Of a DNA stretch of 64,000 nucleotides, positions 45,677 through 54,423 are shown piece after piece. Location: assembly GCA_017428945.1 (NCBI GenBank), contig JAFRPW010000036.1, positions 219,785-283,784 of the forward strand, written 5' to 3'. Every line of letters begins with the position of its first letter. The stretch's first letter is position 1. The DNA is from Bacteroidales bacterium. Its GTDB lineage: Bacteria > Bacteroidota > Bacteroidia > Bacteroidales > UBA932. The notes beneath the pieces are model-generated. The model was not told the origin of the DNA. It made no database searches and saw nothing but the letters and a program-made list of their open reading frames with translations. A program made the translations under genes and the position numbers.

Positions 45677-46303
45677 ATGATACAAAATACAATGAAATGG
45701 GTGGCTATTGCCGCCGTTGCCAGTGTGATTTCGTGTACAAATAAGGAGAGTAGTGTCTCGGATATTTCTGATAACTATTCCGGGCAGTACATTTGCAAAT
45801 CTATGCAATTTCTTGATTCGCCAATAGATATCAATGGTGACGGAACTGCCACAACGGACCTCCTCTCAGAGTATTCCACTCTTGGTTTTACTGAAGATGT
45901 AATAAAGACGCACTTCACTATAAGTAGTGCTAAACAGTATAATGAGGATATAAGATGCCATGTTCGTATTCCCATGCAGGATGTGACTTACTATAAGATT
46001 AGTGACGAATATACCACCAACGAAATGGGGAATGATGCTATTGTCTGCTTCAGTTATTATGTGGATTTGTCGGGACAAGTGGTGTTTGTTTTACATAATG
46101 AAAGCAATACGAATATTTACTACTCCAACGAATACGAAGAGCATTACCTTGATTACAAATATTTGGGAATACAAAGTATAAAGGCAAATGGGGACGGTGT
46201 GTTGAGATTGGTCATTAAAAATGCATTCTACGATTATTGCACTAATACATTTATTGAAGGTTTGGTTGAATCCGTATATGAAAGAGTATCGTGCAATTAT
46301 TAG
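45677..46303 (+). CDS. Lipoprotein with DxNxDG motif, paralog 1
   Basis: The product has 208 residues with a lipoprotein signal (MKWVAIAAVASVISCTNKES, Cys at about 20). The recognisable motif DINGDGTATTDLLSEY (about residues 53-68) is an EF-hand-loop-like calcium motif followed by a D-LxSE(F/Y) signature shared with genes at 46278 and 49005. The rest is beta-rich. Function unknown. It overlaps the next paralog by 26 bases. Confidence 0.6.
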   Translation: MIQNTMKWVAIAAVASVISCTNKESSVSDISDNYSGQYICKSMQFLDSPIDINGDGTATTDLLSEYSTLGFTEDVIKTHFTISSAKQYNEDIRCHVRIPMQDVTYYKISDEYTTNEMGNDAIVCFSYYVDLSGQVVFVLHNESNTNIYYSNEYEEHYLDYKYLGIQSIKANGDGVLRLVIKNAFYDYCTNTFIEGLVESVYERVSCNY

Positions 46304-46853
46304 ATTGTTTCTTTTGTCCAGTGTTTCTTCGTGCATGATGATTACGGCATGTACGAAAGATAATGGACCAAAAGACCAGATTAGCGAATACATCGGTCCT
46401 TATTCAATTAACAACATCTACTGGACTGGTATTATCACTGATTTAAATGGCGATGGCGTTGGGGAACGAGACCTTATGAGCGAATTCAAAGGTTATCCAG
46501 GGTTTGTAAGTGAGTGGATAACGGGCAATGTGAAGCGCGTAGATGAATCTACGATTCTGTTCACTTCTATAGTTCCTGTTTGCGTTACAGATACGGAATT
46601 GGGCCGAACAGAGATTAAATACTATGAGGTTCCCATCAAGGCCAAATGGCATAATGAATGGGGAAGCCCGGATTTCGAGACCGAAACATTTGAACCGGTT
46701 TTGTCAGAGTCTAATGTTGGTGCCACGCGAGCCGTATTGTACAACATAAACACCTATTCGTATGAATTGCATGTCGAATGCTCCATACCGGATGCGAATA
46801 AGGAATATGTAAACGGGAATATGATTTTCACCTTTGATAAGGAGAATCAATGA
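46278..46853 (+). CDS. Lipoprotein with DxNxDG motif, paralog 2
   Basis: The product has about 191 residues. The start at 46278 gives MKEYRAIIRLFLLSSVSSCM with a lipobox near MMITACTK; a start at 46221 would be internal to the preceding gene. It contains DLNGDGVGERDLMSEFKGYP, then VCVTDTELGRTEIKYYEVP. It shares the fold signature with paralogs 1 and 3. It is directly upstream of the LytS-type kinase gene. Confidence 0.6.
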   Translation: MKEYRAIIRLFLLSSVSSCMMITACTKDNGPKDQISEYIGPYSINNIYWTGIITDLNGDGVGERDLMSEFKGYPGFVSEWITGNVKRVDESTILFTSIVPVCVTDTELGRTEIKYYEVPIKAKWHNEWGSPDFETETFEPVLSESNVGATRAVLYNINTYSYELHVECSIPDANKEYVNGNMIFTFDKENQ

Positions 46854-46981
46854 TGGTCTCTCTTTAGAAACAAGTTAATGTGTATTACAAATAAGTGATA
46901 CACATTATTGCGTTTTACGGCCGATACCGAATTCTTTTTAATGAGAAAGCAGTATCTTTGCTTTTAATAGAAGACGCTCAA

Positions 46982-48076
46982 ATGACCAAGATGAACCTTT
47001 TCAATTCAAATACCACTCTTTGGGGGCAAAAATGGTGGCGACACATCATAACACTGTTATTGGCGATTGTGATTGGCTGGGTTTTATGGTATATCTCCAG
47101 CATTCCGGACTATATGAAGCTTACACCGGCGGAAAGGCAACATGAGTTCTTTAGGGATTTGTGGCAAACCGCGTTGGAGACTACGATACTATTTGAATTG
47201 GCCATATTGTATAGCAAGCTGATAATAAAAGTATTATGGTCCCACTCTCATACTTTCGGGAGGCTGCTCATTCAGTGTGTCGTTTTGTTAATCTTGAATT
47301 TTACTTTTTCCGGCTTGACTGGATGGTTGTATACAAAACTGGATCCGGAGTTGTTGGATAATGGCGTCCAATTCAGAATAATGTTCTGTGATGGTATAAC
47401 TGTCTATTTCGTAACGTCCATTTATTTCATATCATACTTTTTAAACAGACATCAGGAAGAATCAGAAAAGGCAATAAAGGCCGAAAACATAAGCATTCGC
47501 GAGAAAGCTGTAGCTCTTCAGTCTAAACTGGACAAGCTGGCTTTACAAACCAACAACCATTTTGTGTTTAATTGCTTCAGTACTCTGGACGGTCTTATTT
47601 CAACGAATTCTGAGAAAGCCAGACCTTTTCTACGGAATTTATCCAACATTTACAGATACTTGGTTGCAAATGCTGATAAACACATTATCCCCCTAAAAGA
47701 TGAAATGACCTTTGCCAAAGAATATATAGAGATAACCCGGTTCAGGTACAATGGAATAAGCTTTATACTCAAAGATGACATCGAAAGGACTGATGGCTAT
47801 ATTGTGCCTATTTCAGTACAGCAGCTTGTTGAAAACGCCGTGAAGCATAACAGGCATGGGAAAGATGATCATCTTCAGATTGAGATTGACATAGAAGATG
47901 ACTTTGTGCGGGTCAGCAATAATGTTTTACCCCGGGAAGATGAGTTTGATTCAACCGGACAGGGATTAAAAACGCTGCAGGACAGATTCCTGTTAGTTTC
48001 AAAAAAAGGAATCAAGGTCGTGAATGACGGACATACATTTAGCGTAGAACTGCCAGTTTTATATTTTGAAGATTAA
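46982..48076 (+). CDS. LytS-type sensor histidine kinase (His_kinase PF06580 family)
   Basis: The product has about 364 residues. The start at 46982 (MTKMNLFNSNTTLWG) is preferred over 46895. Four hydrophobic helices occupy residues ~18-150 (ITLLLAIVIGWVLWYISSI and others). A coiled coil leads to the phospho-acceptor region LALQTNNHFVFNCFSTLDGL (His in NHF, the family's NPHFLFN position, here NNHFVFN). The ATPase N-box is QQLVENAVKHNRHG, and the G-box is DSTGQGLKTLQDR. It signals to the LytTR regulator downstream. The usual Pro of NPHF is replaced by Asn. Confidence 0.9.
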   Translation: MTKMNLFNSNTTLWGQKWWRHIITLLLAIVIGWVLWYISSIPDYMKLTPAERQHEFFRDLWQTALETTILFELAILYSKLIIKVLWSHSHTFGRLLIQCVVLLILNFTFSGLTGWLYTKLDPELLDNGVQFRIMFCDGITVYFVTSIYFISYFLNRHQEESEKAIKAENISIREKAVALQSKLDKLALQTNNHFVFNCFSTLDGLISTNSEKARPFLRNLSNIYRYLVANADKHIIPLKDEMTFAKEYIEITRFRYNGISFILKDDIERTDGYIVPISVQQLVENAVKHNRHGKDDHLQIEIDIEDDFVRVSNNVLPREDEFDSTGQGLKTLQDRFLLVSKKGIKVVNDGHTFSVELPVLYFED

Positions 48077-48080
48077 AGAA

Positions 48081-48839
48081 ATGAAGATTCTTGTTATTGA
48101 AGATGAATTTACTCTGGCCGAGGGCCTGATGCACGATATTCAACAAATACGTCCTTCCGCTGAAATAGTTGCCCATACAACTAATATCAAAGACTCTGTA
48201 TCTGCACTTACTGCAAATCCTGATACGGATATAGTCTTTGCCGATATAAGAATAGATGACGGTCTCTCTTTTTCTGTCTTTCAGCAGGTAAAAACAAGCG
48301 CAAAAATTGTATTTACAACAGCTTATAACGAATATGCTTTACGGGCATTTGAGTACAACTGTGCCGACTATCTTCTTAAACCTATTGATGTAGCGGCCTT
48401 GGAAAAAGCTTTCAAAAAATGTGAGCAGCATATTCCCGGAATCGCAACCGAAGATATTGGCGGGTTGGCAAAAGAGATAATCACTCATGCCCAGTCTTAC
48501 AGGAAAAGGCTTTTTCTTGAAAAGGGGAACTCCACACTTATCGTAAAGACCAATGATATATGCTACATTTTTACGGAGAAAGGATATACAAGGGTGTATA
48601 TGAAAGACGGTGAATGGGGAATTACCGACCTCTCGCTTATAGAGCTATGTAACAGTCTCAATCCGTCTCAATTCATAAGGATTAGTCGTCAGTGTATCGT
48701 AAATGCCGAATGTGTTACGACTATTTCGCCAGACATTGGACGTGATTATTGCATTACACTATGTGCGCCTTATTCGGATACAAAGATTACGATAACTGCA
48801 GATCGCAAAAAGGAATTGGTTAAGATGCTTGATGAATAG
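48081..48839 (+). CDS. LytTR-family response regulator
   Basis: The product has about 252 residues. The start at 48081 gives MKILVIEDEFTLAEGLMHDI. The receiver domain has the acidic pocket ED, phospho-acceptor Asp in DIVFADIRIDDGLSF and Lys in YLLKPID. The LytTR DNA-binding domain (about residues 150-250) includes FTEKGYTRVYMKDGEW and FIRISRQCIVNAECV. It pairs with the LytS kinase just upstream. Lipoprotein paralogs on both sides are candidate targets by position. Confidence 0.92.
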   Translation: MKILVIEDEFTLAEGLMHDIQQIRPSAEIVAHTTNIKDSVSALTANPDTDIVFADIRIDDGLSFSVFQQVKTSAKIVFTTAYNEYALRAFEYNCADYLLKPIDVAALEKAFKKCEQHIPGIATEDIGGLAKEIITHAQSYRKRLFLEKGNSTLIVKTNDICYIFTEKGYTRVYMKDGEWGITDLSLIELCNSLNPSQFIRISRQCIVNAECVTTISPDIGRDYCITLCAPYSDTKITITADRKKELVKMLDE

Positions 48840-49004
48840 CCAAGGAGGTAAACTATTCCAAACTCAGCGGACAGACCAGAGTTTTTCTATTTGGATAAGG
48901 AAATGTCGGTTTCGTAATCCCAAATGTAAGATTCATCGGTTTTGATTTGGGCAGTTGTATGATGTGACGTACTTTTGTCATCCCAAAACTGAAATCGAAA
49001 GAAT

Positions 49005-49586
49005 ATGAATATGAAACGGATTATTCTAACCACGGTTACACTTGTCGTCTTATCTGCTTGCTCCAAGTATGTGCAGCCGTCCGTTTTATCTGAATATGAG
49101 GGCACCTATGAAATTGAGTCAATAATTTGGCGAGGCAGTGTTGATATAGACATTAATCATGATGGCGTGAAAGAAGCTGATTGGATTTCAGAGTTTAATG
49201 GCTCTCCCGGTTATGTTAAAACATGGGGTAAAGGTGAGGTGTTTATTTCGAGTGATAACTCATTAAGAATTACATCAACAATTCCCATCTTTGTTACAAC
49301 GAGGCTCGGAGATGGCATTTATACGAGTGGCATCTGTTATTATGGGTTAGAACATAATGCTATATATCATCAAGGTGGGAGCGTTTCTCCTAGTTTTGCG
49401 ACTAATTTATTCCAGGCTTCTAATAATGAAGCGGTCTATGGGTTGAACGATTGTGGTATTTTCATCACTGCAAAAGACACTTATGAGTTATTTGCACATT
49501 GTAGTATTATAAATCCAGATGATTCCAGCATTATAGAAGATACCGTTCATTATACTTTCAAGAAAATCAAGCCAAATAATAGGTAA
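49005..49586 (+). CDS. Lipoprotein with DxNxDG motif, paralog 3
   Basis: The product has 193 residues (start 49005, or 49011). The signal is MKRIILTTVTLVVLSACSK. It contains DINHDGVKEADWISEFNGSP, in which the second loop residue G is replaced by H, and IPIFVTTRLGDG. It shares the motif order with paralogs 1 and 2. It lies 165 bases after the response regulator gene. Confidence 0.6.
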   Translation: MNMKRIILTTVTLVVLSACSKYVQPSVLSEYEGTYEIESIIWRGSVDIDINHDGVKEADWISEFNGSPGYVKTWGKGEVFISSDNSLRITSTIPIFVTTRLGDGIYTSGICYYGLEHNAIYHQGGSVSPSFATNLFQASNNEAVYGLNDCGIFITAKDTYELFAHCSIINPDDSSIIEDTVHYTFKKIKPNNR

Positions 49587-49604
49587 CTTTCTATTTTCAG
49601 CGTT

Positions 49605-49650
49605 AATAGAGGCAGGACAATGTCTATTGACTTGATCTGCCTCTATATTA
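49605..49650 (+). terminator. Inverted repeat downstream of lipoprotein paralog 3
   Basis: TAGAGGCAG and CTGCCTCTA are separated by about 25 bases, forming a stem of at least 9 bp, with TTAG and TTTG following. It is a plausible terminator for the lipoprotein gene. Confidence 0.45.
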
Positions 49651-49907
49651 GTTTGTAATACTTTTGAGTTTGCCCAAAATACCCTATATTTGAACGGTTA
49701 TGTTACCACTGTGGCTCATTCGCCATAAACGGCTTACCAGCCTTTCTGAATGACTCAAACCCATAAGGAGTTGCTCCCATGGAGTGGCTCCTTTATTGTT
49801 CATCGACTGAAATGTTGGATTCGAGTCCAATAATGTCGCTTTCACAGTTTTTCATTTTGACATTCCAACTATAAAAACGACCTTTGTGCCGCTTAATATA
49901 AATTAAT
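49651..49907. other. Intergenic region with candidate promoter and hairpin
   Basis: A TATATTTG box at about 49683-49691 could start a transcript that runs through a strong hairpin at 49765-49793 (AAGGAG-ttg-CTCC / GGAG-tgg-CTCCTT). This is either a long leader of the gene at 49908 or a short separate RNA. No ORF is supported. Confidence 0.35.
49765..49793 (+). terminator. Stem-loop, possible terminator or leader element
   Basis: AAGGAG and CTCCTT outer arms, CTCC and GGAG inner arms around CAT, with a 3-base internal mismatch. It is followed by TATTGTT, a weak T-rich tail. Confidence 0.45.
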
Positions 49908-51554
49908 ATGTCAAAAAGAAGTATCTTATCAACTGCATTAATACTATTAATTGGTATATCATGCACAAAAAACGAAGTGTTATTCGAACCCGAGTTTGTG
50001 GTAACAGGTTATTCTCAACTGAATGCTAAAGAAGATTTTGCGAGAATACTATCTAAAGCTGTTTACGAATCAGAGGATATCCGCTGTTTCTTAAAAAAGA
50101 AAGCTATCGAACGTTTTGATAATGACAGCGATGTCTTTTATCCTTATGTAAAAAATGAACAAGTATCTAACGGTTTGTCTTTTCGAAACGCCCTGCTTTC
50201 ATATACAGATGATATCTCTTTAAGTCGGATTGAAAGCACGTTACCCCTTCTAACTATTTATGTCCCTGATTTACGCTGGATTGAGGAAGATGCTTTCTGT
50301 CCCGAAGCATGGGATGTTTCATCAGAGTATGTGATAGTATGTGTAGTAAGAGAGGATAAAACGATATCCATCTTCTTCAATGGAGACTCGGACAAGATGT
50401 CAAAATATGATGGCATCCCCTTATCTTCATCATTGGTAATAAAGGACAACGAACGTGTAAGAAAAAAGATAAACACAAAAGGTAATGAAGAAACAGCTTA
50501 TGAGTTTATTTCTACAGTTTTTGACGCCAGCAATAATGCCATAGAGACTAAATCATCAAATTATCGTTATACCGGACCCTATAGTTACGTGTATCTACCC
50601 GGATGCCAAGATACATTTAACATAACTGATAATATTGACATTACGACCCTTGGACAAATCGCACCTGAGGCAATAACAGCTTACAGTGAATTAAGAGGCA
50701 TCCCTAATTCATCTCAAAGAGATTATTGTTATTATGGAATGACACCAACTAATACTGTTGGGCAATTGAATAACTATGTCCGCGACCGTATCTTCCGTAT
50801 GAGAATCGAAAAAGACAGCATAAAAAGGCTATGTGATTCTCATACAGGGTCATTCATCAAAGATCCATATTTGTCGCGTGACATAGACGATGATGGTAAT
50901 AAAAGCTACTCTCCGCCATCTGATTATAATAATGTGCTTAATCTTCTGTATGCTGGCGGGAAACTGGAAATAGAGATAGCCTTTTACTTCGGTGGTGAGG
51001 GTGCTGTTCAACAAGAGCGCCTTGTCCTTGATGTTAATCCAAGAGACTTATTTGAAATAAGAACAATTAAAAGGGAACAGTGGGGATCAAACATTATTAA
51101 ATGGTATAGAACGTGGCTTTATACGGTTTCAGATGATGATATAATACCCAAATGGTATTATCCTACCACAAATCTGAGAATGCCTGCTTGGCAATTATGC
51201 AATGGCGCAACATCTGTAACCATTGAGTTCAAAGAAGTTGATTCAGATATAACAACTACAAAGAAAAATACTATCAACCATAAATATACTGTAGGAGCCG
51301 AGTTGAAATATACTCCTTCAGGAGAAAAAATAGGGTTTGGTATAGATCCGAAGTATGAAAAGGGGAATTCCGAAGAAGTCAGCGTAACAGAAAAAACCGG
51401 TAGTGACGATATGGGAAAAATAGAAGTATCTTATATTGATCCATATATTAAAACAGCATATCCTAACGCAGAATCGCCAGAAGGTTTCACATTACATAGC
51501 TATTCTACTGGAACAGTAGTTTTTTCTATACTTCCAGAAATACTTTCTTATTAG
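49908..51554 (+). CDS. Large lipoprotein of unknown function
   Basis: The product has 548 residues with a lipoprotein signal (MSKRSILSTALILLIGISCT). Residues 30-110 contain SQLNAKEDFARILSKAVYES. The C-terminal third is beta-rich with NTINHKYTVGAELKYTPSGE. No family is recognised. It is AT-rich and followed after 11 bases by the small secreted barrel-like gene, so the two are probably co-expressed. Confidence 0.6.
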   Translation: MSKRSILSTALILLIGISCTKNEVLFEPEFVVTGYSQLNAKEDFARILSKAVYESEDIRCFLKKKAIERFDNDSDVFYPYVKNEQVSNGLSFRNALLSYTDDISLSRIESTLPLLTIYVPDLRWIEEDAFCPEAWDVSSEYVIVCVVREDKTISIFFNGDSDKMSKYDGIPLSSSLVIKDNERVRKKINTKGNEETAYEFISTVFDASNNAIETKSSNYRYTGPYSYVYLPGCQDTFNITDNIDITTLGQIAPEAITAYSELRGIPNSSQRDYCYYGMTPTNTVGQLNNYVRDRIFRMRIEKDSIKRLCDSHTGSFIKDPYLSRDIDDDGNKSYSPPSDYNNVLNLLYAGGKLEIEIAFYFGGEGAVQQERLVLDVNPRDLFEIRTIKREQWGSNIIKWYRTWLYTVSDDDIIPKWYYPTTNLRMPAWQLCNGATSVTIEFKEVDSDITTTKKNTINHKYTVGAELKYTPSGEKIGFGIDPKYEKGNSEEVSVTEKTGSDDMGKIEVSYIDPYIKTAYPNAESPEGFTLHSYSTGTVVFSILPEILSY

Positions 51555-51565
51555 TAAATTGCACT

Positions 51566-52105
51566 ATGAAAAAAGGCTTAATGACTTTGATAGTTGTCCT
51601 AATGACTTGCTCATCTCTGGACGCACAGATTTTTTCCAAAAACACTCGCTACAAAGGTATGGTAGAGCTAACCAACACTTCGTCACTTGGTAAAGACAAT
51701 ATCTCAAGCATAATGCAAGTGACGACGACTCATGGAGCTTTTTACAATAATAGGCTGTTTTTCGGGGTAGGTGCCGGTATTTCGTATGAAGTATCCGATG
51801 AAACGGTCATAATCCCATTATTTGCAGATTCAAGATATTACTTTACAAATACAACAGGTTTGAGTCCTTTTGTAATGGCTCGTACCGGAATTCGATATAA
51901 CGGCTCTACTACCTCTATAATTAGCCCTTTTATTGGTATCGGTGCAGGCATTGAACATAAACACCTCTCCGTCTGTGTGGGTATTGATAAGGCTACAACA
52001 ATTATTGACAGGGCGATATACGATGAATTTCATGGATATATAGGAAAACAGCATCTTGTCAATAATCCGTTTGCAATATCCTGCTCATTTGCGGTTGTAT
52101 TCTAA
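51566..52105 (+). CDS. Small secreted beta-barrel-like protein
   Basis: The product has 179 residues with a signal peptide (MKKGLMTLIVVLMTCSSLDA). The mature part alternates hydrophobic and polar residues in short strands and ends in an aromatic residue (AISCSFAVVF), as in outer-membrane barrels. Repeated GxGxGI stretches (FFGVGAGISYEV, FIGIGAGIEHKH) resemble eight-strand OmpA/OprF-like barrels. Assignment is by pattern only. Confidence 0.55.
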   Translation: MKKGLMTLIVVLMTCSSLDAQIFSKNTRYKGMVELTNTSSLGKDNISSIMQVTTTHGAFYNNRLFFGVGAGISYEVSDETVIIPLFADSRYYFTNTTGLSPFVMARTGIRYNGSTTSIISPFIGIGAGIEHKHLSVCVGIDKATTIIDRAIYDEFHGYIGKQHLVNNPFAISCSFAVVF

Positions 52106-52120
52106 TTATCCGCTACACTT

Positions 52121-52320
52121 CTATAATAATGTCAACAGTTCCATTTTCCTTTCTTGGGTTATTTGGAACTGTTTTTTTTCATAAGGCGGTTTCAGTGTAA
52201 TAACAAAATCACGTCCTGGTCCATTCTTTATACAATCCAGATAGTTGATATTAACAATTGTTCGTCTATTTGCACTATAAAAAAAGGATAGTAGGATGTG
52301 GTTGGAATAGAGTGTACAAT
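52121..52320 (-). pseudogene. Remnant of a LytTR DNA-binding domain
   Basis: On the minus strand an open frame without start reads SFFYSANRRTIVNINYLDCI, then KNGPGRDFVITLKPPYEKKQ, then FQITQERKMELLTLL and TAG. It matches the C-terminal LytTR helix-strand of the regulator at 48081 (FIRISRQCIVNAECVTTISP, IGRDYCITLCAPYS, RKKELVKML). The upstream receiver domain is gone. It points to a second, lost LytTR regulator next to this cluster. Confidence 0.7.
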
Positions 52321-52362
52321 ATGTAAAAAAGAGAGTTATCTTTATTAATTATTCAAAAGTGT

Positions 52363-52500
52363 TTGCCAGTGAAAAGACTTCTATTATTCATCGCCGCAGG
52401 TCTTCTGTTGTCCTGTACCCCAAAAACCTCCGTCACATCCCCTGACGGTAGCATTAAACTGCAATTCGGGAATGCTGGCCGCTTCTCAAGGGAATCGCCC
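52363..52500 (+). pseudogene. N-terminal fragment of a GH97-like lipoprotein, cut by a composite repeat
   Basis: TTG or GTG start, then KRLLLFIAAGLLLSCTPKTS, then VTSPDGSIKLQFGNAGRFSR. The lipobox and SPDGSIKLQF match the start of GH97 proteins (compare SSLYSPDGKLELKAG in the intact gene at 35955). The frame then runs into the composite repeat at 52527 and low-complexity sequence. The rest of the enzyme is absent. Confidence 0.6.
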
Positions 52501-52526
52501 AGTTCCCCGTCATCTCCGACATCCAC

Positions 52527-52690
52527 GTCATCCCCGACCTTATCGGGGATCTCATCCACCGATTTGGCGTTTTTGGTGGATAAGTTGCCGTTTTTGGCAA
52601 TTTGTCCACGGAAATGCGGGGTTTTGGTGGACAAGTTGGGGTTTTACCGGGTTTGTCCACCGATTTGGCGTTTTTGGTGGACAAAGGTAG
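52527..52690 (+). repeat. Composite palindromic repeat (families C and D), copy 2
   Basis: GTCATCCCCGA-cctta-TCGGGGAT (hairpin 52530-52550) is followed by three family D units (about 52553-52600, 52601-52651, 52652-52690). Loops again alternate between the GATTTGGCGTTTTT and GGAAATGCGGGGTTTT types, as in copy 1 at 30487-30662. The order and orientation match copy 1. Confidence 0.85.
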
Positions 52691-52700
52691 CGCTGGCTTG

Positions 52701-53693
52701 TTATTTGCGGGGTAAGACAGAAAAAAGAACGATTATGAAAAAGATTATGCTTCTTATGGCGGCCCTGACGGTGTCGGGGAGCCTGATGGGGAGCGGAGAA
52801 TCAATGCTGAGATCGGCAGTTATGGAATCCGGACCGGTGTATTTCTCGATTGCGGTGTTGCCGTGCTGGAAGCTGGTTGCCAAGTAGGCTGCTTTTGCTG
52901 CATCGGTTATGGCAAACTCGATGAGATATGCCTGCTGGAACATGAAGGACTTGATACGGGATAGGCCGTGGATGATCTCAGGGAAGACTCCTTCACCTGC
53001 AAAACCGCGGGTGCTGATACACATCGCAGTTTGACGGACATCCTCATAGTATTTGTGTATTTGACCTTCCAGATTCCTGTAGCCAAGTTCAACTGTAGAA
53101 ACTCTCTTGAAGGACTCATAGGCAGGGGTGAAGTTCTGTACATTGTCGAAAAGACGTCCGATGTCGTACAGTTGTTTGACAATTTCCAGGGAGCAGTTCC
53201 GGCCGCGCTTTTCGTAAGGGATGCCGATAGAGTTGGGGCCGAAGGCTGTGAGTTTGTCGCCGAGAATGTCTTCCTTGGTGGGTACCTGGACCATCACGGG
53301 TTCACCTACTGTCTTGAGGGCCGGGTGTTCAATAGGAACCATCTCTGTATGGCTGTAGGGGATGTCCTCGTACAGGACATCGAGACGAATATAACCTTCT
53401 TCATCATCCTGCATGGGATTGTAGGCGATTTCATAGAAGACCTTTGAATGGCTTACTGGTACATTTCCACCGGGATGCTCTGTGCCAGTGGGGATGGCGC
53501 GGGTGAAGCCATAGTCCTGAAGTTTGGCCAAGTACTGGTTGATATAAGTGCCGGGCGGGCAGCCTGCCTTTACCAGCAGTTCAAGCAGGGAGAGAGCCCG
53601 GATGGCTTTCTCCAGCAGGCCTTTGTCTGGATACTTCAGTTCTTTGCTTACAGCATCAATCCATTCGGTGGTAAGTGATTCAGTCGATATCAT
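52701..53693 (-). CDS. AbiEii/AbiGii-type toxin homolog lacking the catalytic segment
   Basis: The product has 330 residues. The nucleotidyltransferase toxin family is indicated by CPPGTYINQYLAKLQDYGF, RLDVLYEDIPYSHTEMVPIE, VPTKEDILGDKLTAFGPNSI and IVKQLYDIGRLFD. After LSLLELLVKAG (residue 44) the expected FVFKGGTSL...DIDI catalytic stretch is missing and the sequence jumps to CPPGTY. This is an in-frame deletion near nucleotide 53561 and predicts an inactive toxin. The last ~35 residues read through a foreign signal-peptide sequence. It overlaps the antitoxin gene by 14 bases. Confidence 0.8.
   Translation of the reverse strand: MISTESLTTEWIDAVSKELKYPDKGLLEKAIRALSLLELLVKAGCPPGTYINQYLAKLQDYGFTRAIPTGTEHPGGNVPVSHSKVFYEIAYNPMQDDEEGYIRLDVLYEDIPYSHTEMVPIEHPALKTVGEPVMVQVPTKEDILGDKLTAFGPNSIGIPYEKRGRNCSLEIVKQLYDIGRLFDNVQNFTPAYESFKRVSTVELGYRNLEGQIHKYYEDVRQTAMCISTRGFAGEGVFPEIIHGLSRIKSFMFQQAYLIEFAITDAAKAAYLATSFQHGNTAIEKYTGPDSITADLSIDSPLPIRLPDTVRAAIRSIIFFIIVLFSVLPRK
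52735..52887 (+). pseudogene. Signal-peptide fragment of a lost secreted protein
   Basis: MKKIMLLMAALTVSGSLMGS is a good signal peptide, but the frame stops after 50 residues. It overlaps the 3' end of the AbiEii-like gene on the opposite strand, suggesting a rearrangement junction here. Confidence 0.4.
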
Positions 53694-54408
53694 GGTCTGT
53701 TTCTCTTAAGGCGTTTGCTATTGCTTCCCGGACGCTGCGCCTTGAGGCATAGCGCAGCAGCCTGTGCTCGTTTATCCGATAGATTCTTTTTATGTTGTTC
53801 AGGACATGCAGGAACTCTGAACCCTGCAGGTAGTCAAAGTCCGGGTCTTTGCTTATATCAACAATTAACTTCTCCATGGTTGGGCAGGGGATACTGTCGA
53901 CCGAGATGAGTGGAGACTCAGAAATGAGGGGTTTGACGATGATTGCAGTACTGTTATGAATATCGACGTAGCGGTACATAAACTCCCTGTCTGGACGAAG
54001 ATATGCTGTGCGGCCAAGTGTTGTGATACGTTCAAACACCGAGTCCATAGCCCCCCTTTCTACTTCCAGATAATGAAGGTGATTACCCGCTAAGTGATGC
54101 ATAAACGGATTAATCCATTCTCCTTCGTATATACAATAGCGTGTAAAAGGTAGATTCTTATTGAAGAATCCTGCAAGTTCAAGTGACAGTGAGTCCAGTT
54201 TCGGAGCGAAATCTTTCTTTCCGTCGGAAATCTGGTATTGCCCTCTTCCTGACTTGGTCAAAGTGCCAGACTTGACCATGCGGCTGAGCGCCAGATCTAT
54301 ATATGACGGGGAGAAAGTGGTCCCTTCCATTCGTGACAGCAAATCCCTCTTCATGAAGGATCCTCCTTCTGAAGCAGCGAACTGTAGGATGAGTTCTGTC
54401 GCATTCAT
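53680..54408 (-). CDS. AbiEi-like antitoxin / winged-helix protein (DUF6577-like)
   Basis: The product has about 242 residues. The start at 54408 gives MNATELILQFAASEGGSFMK; a start at 54438 would precede the promoter box. An N-terminal winged helix (RDLLSRMEGTTFSPSYIDLALSRMVKSG) is followed by an AbiEi-like domain. It is the usual partner upstream of AbiEii-type toxins and represses the operon in studied type IV systems. A TACTTTTG box lies 7 bases before the start on this strand. Confidence 0.75.
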   Translation of the reverse strand: MNATELILQFAASEGGSFMKRDLLSRMEGTTFSPSYIDLALSRMVKSGTLTKSGRGQYQISDGKKDFAPKLDSLSLELAGFFNKNLPFTRYCIYEGEWINPFMHHLAGNHLHYLEVERGAMDSVFERITTLGRTAYLRPDREFMYRYVDIHNSTAIIVKPLISESPLISVDSIPCPTMEKLIVDISKDPDFDYLQGSEFLHVLNNIKRIYRINEHRLLRYASRRSVREAIANALRETDHDID

Positions 54409-54415
54409 TACAGTG

Positions 54416-54423
54416 CAAAAGTA
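54416..54423 (-). promoter_or_regulatory. -7 promoter box of the AbiE-like operon
   Basis: On the minus strand TACTTTTG ends 7 bases before the antitoxin ATG. A near-leaderless mRNA is predicted. Confidence 0.5.
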
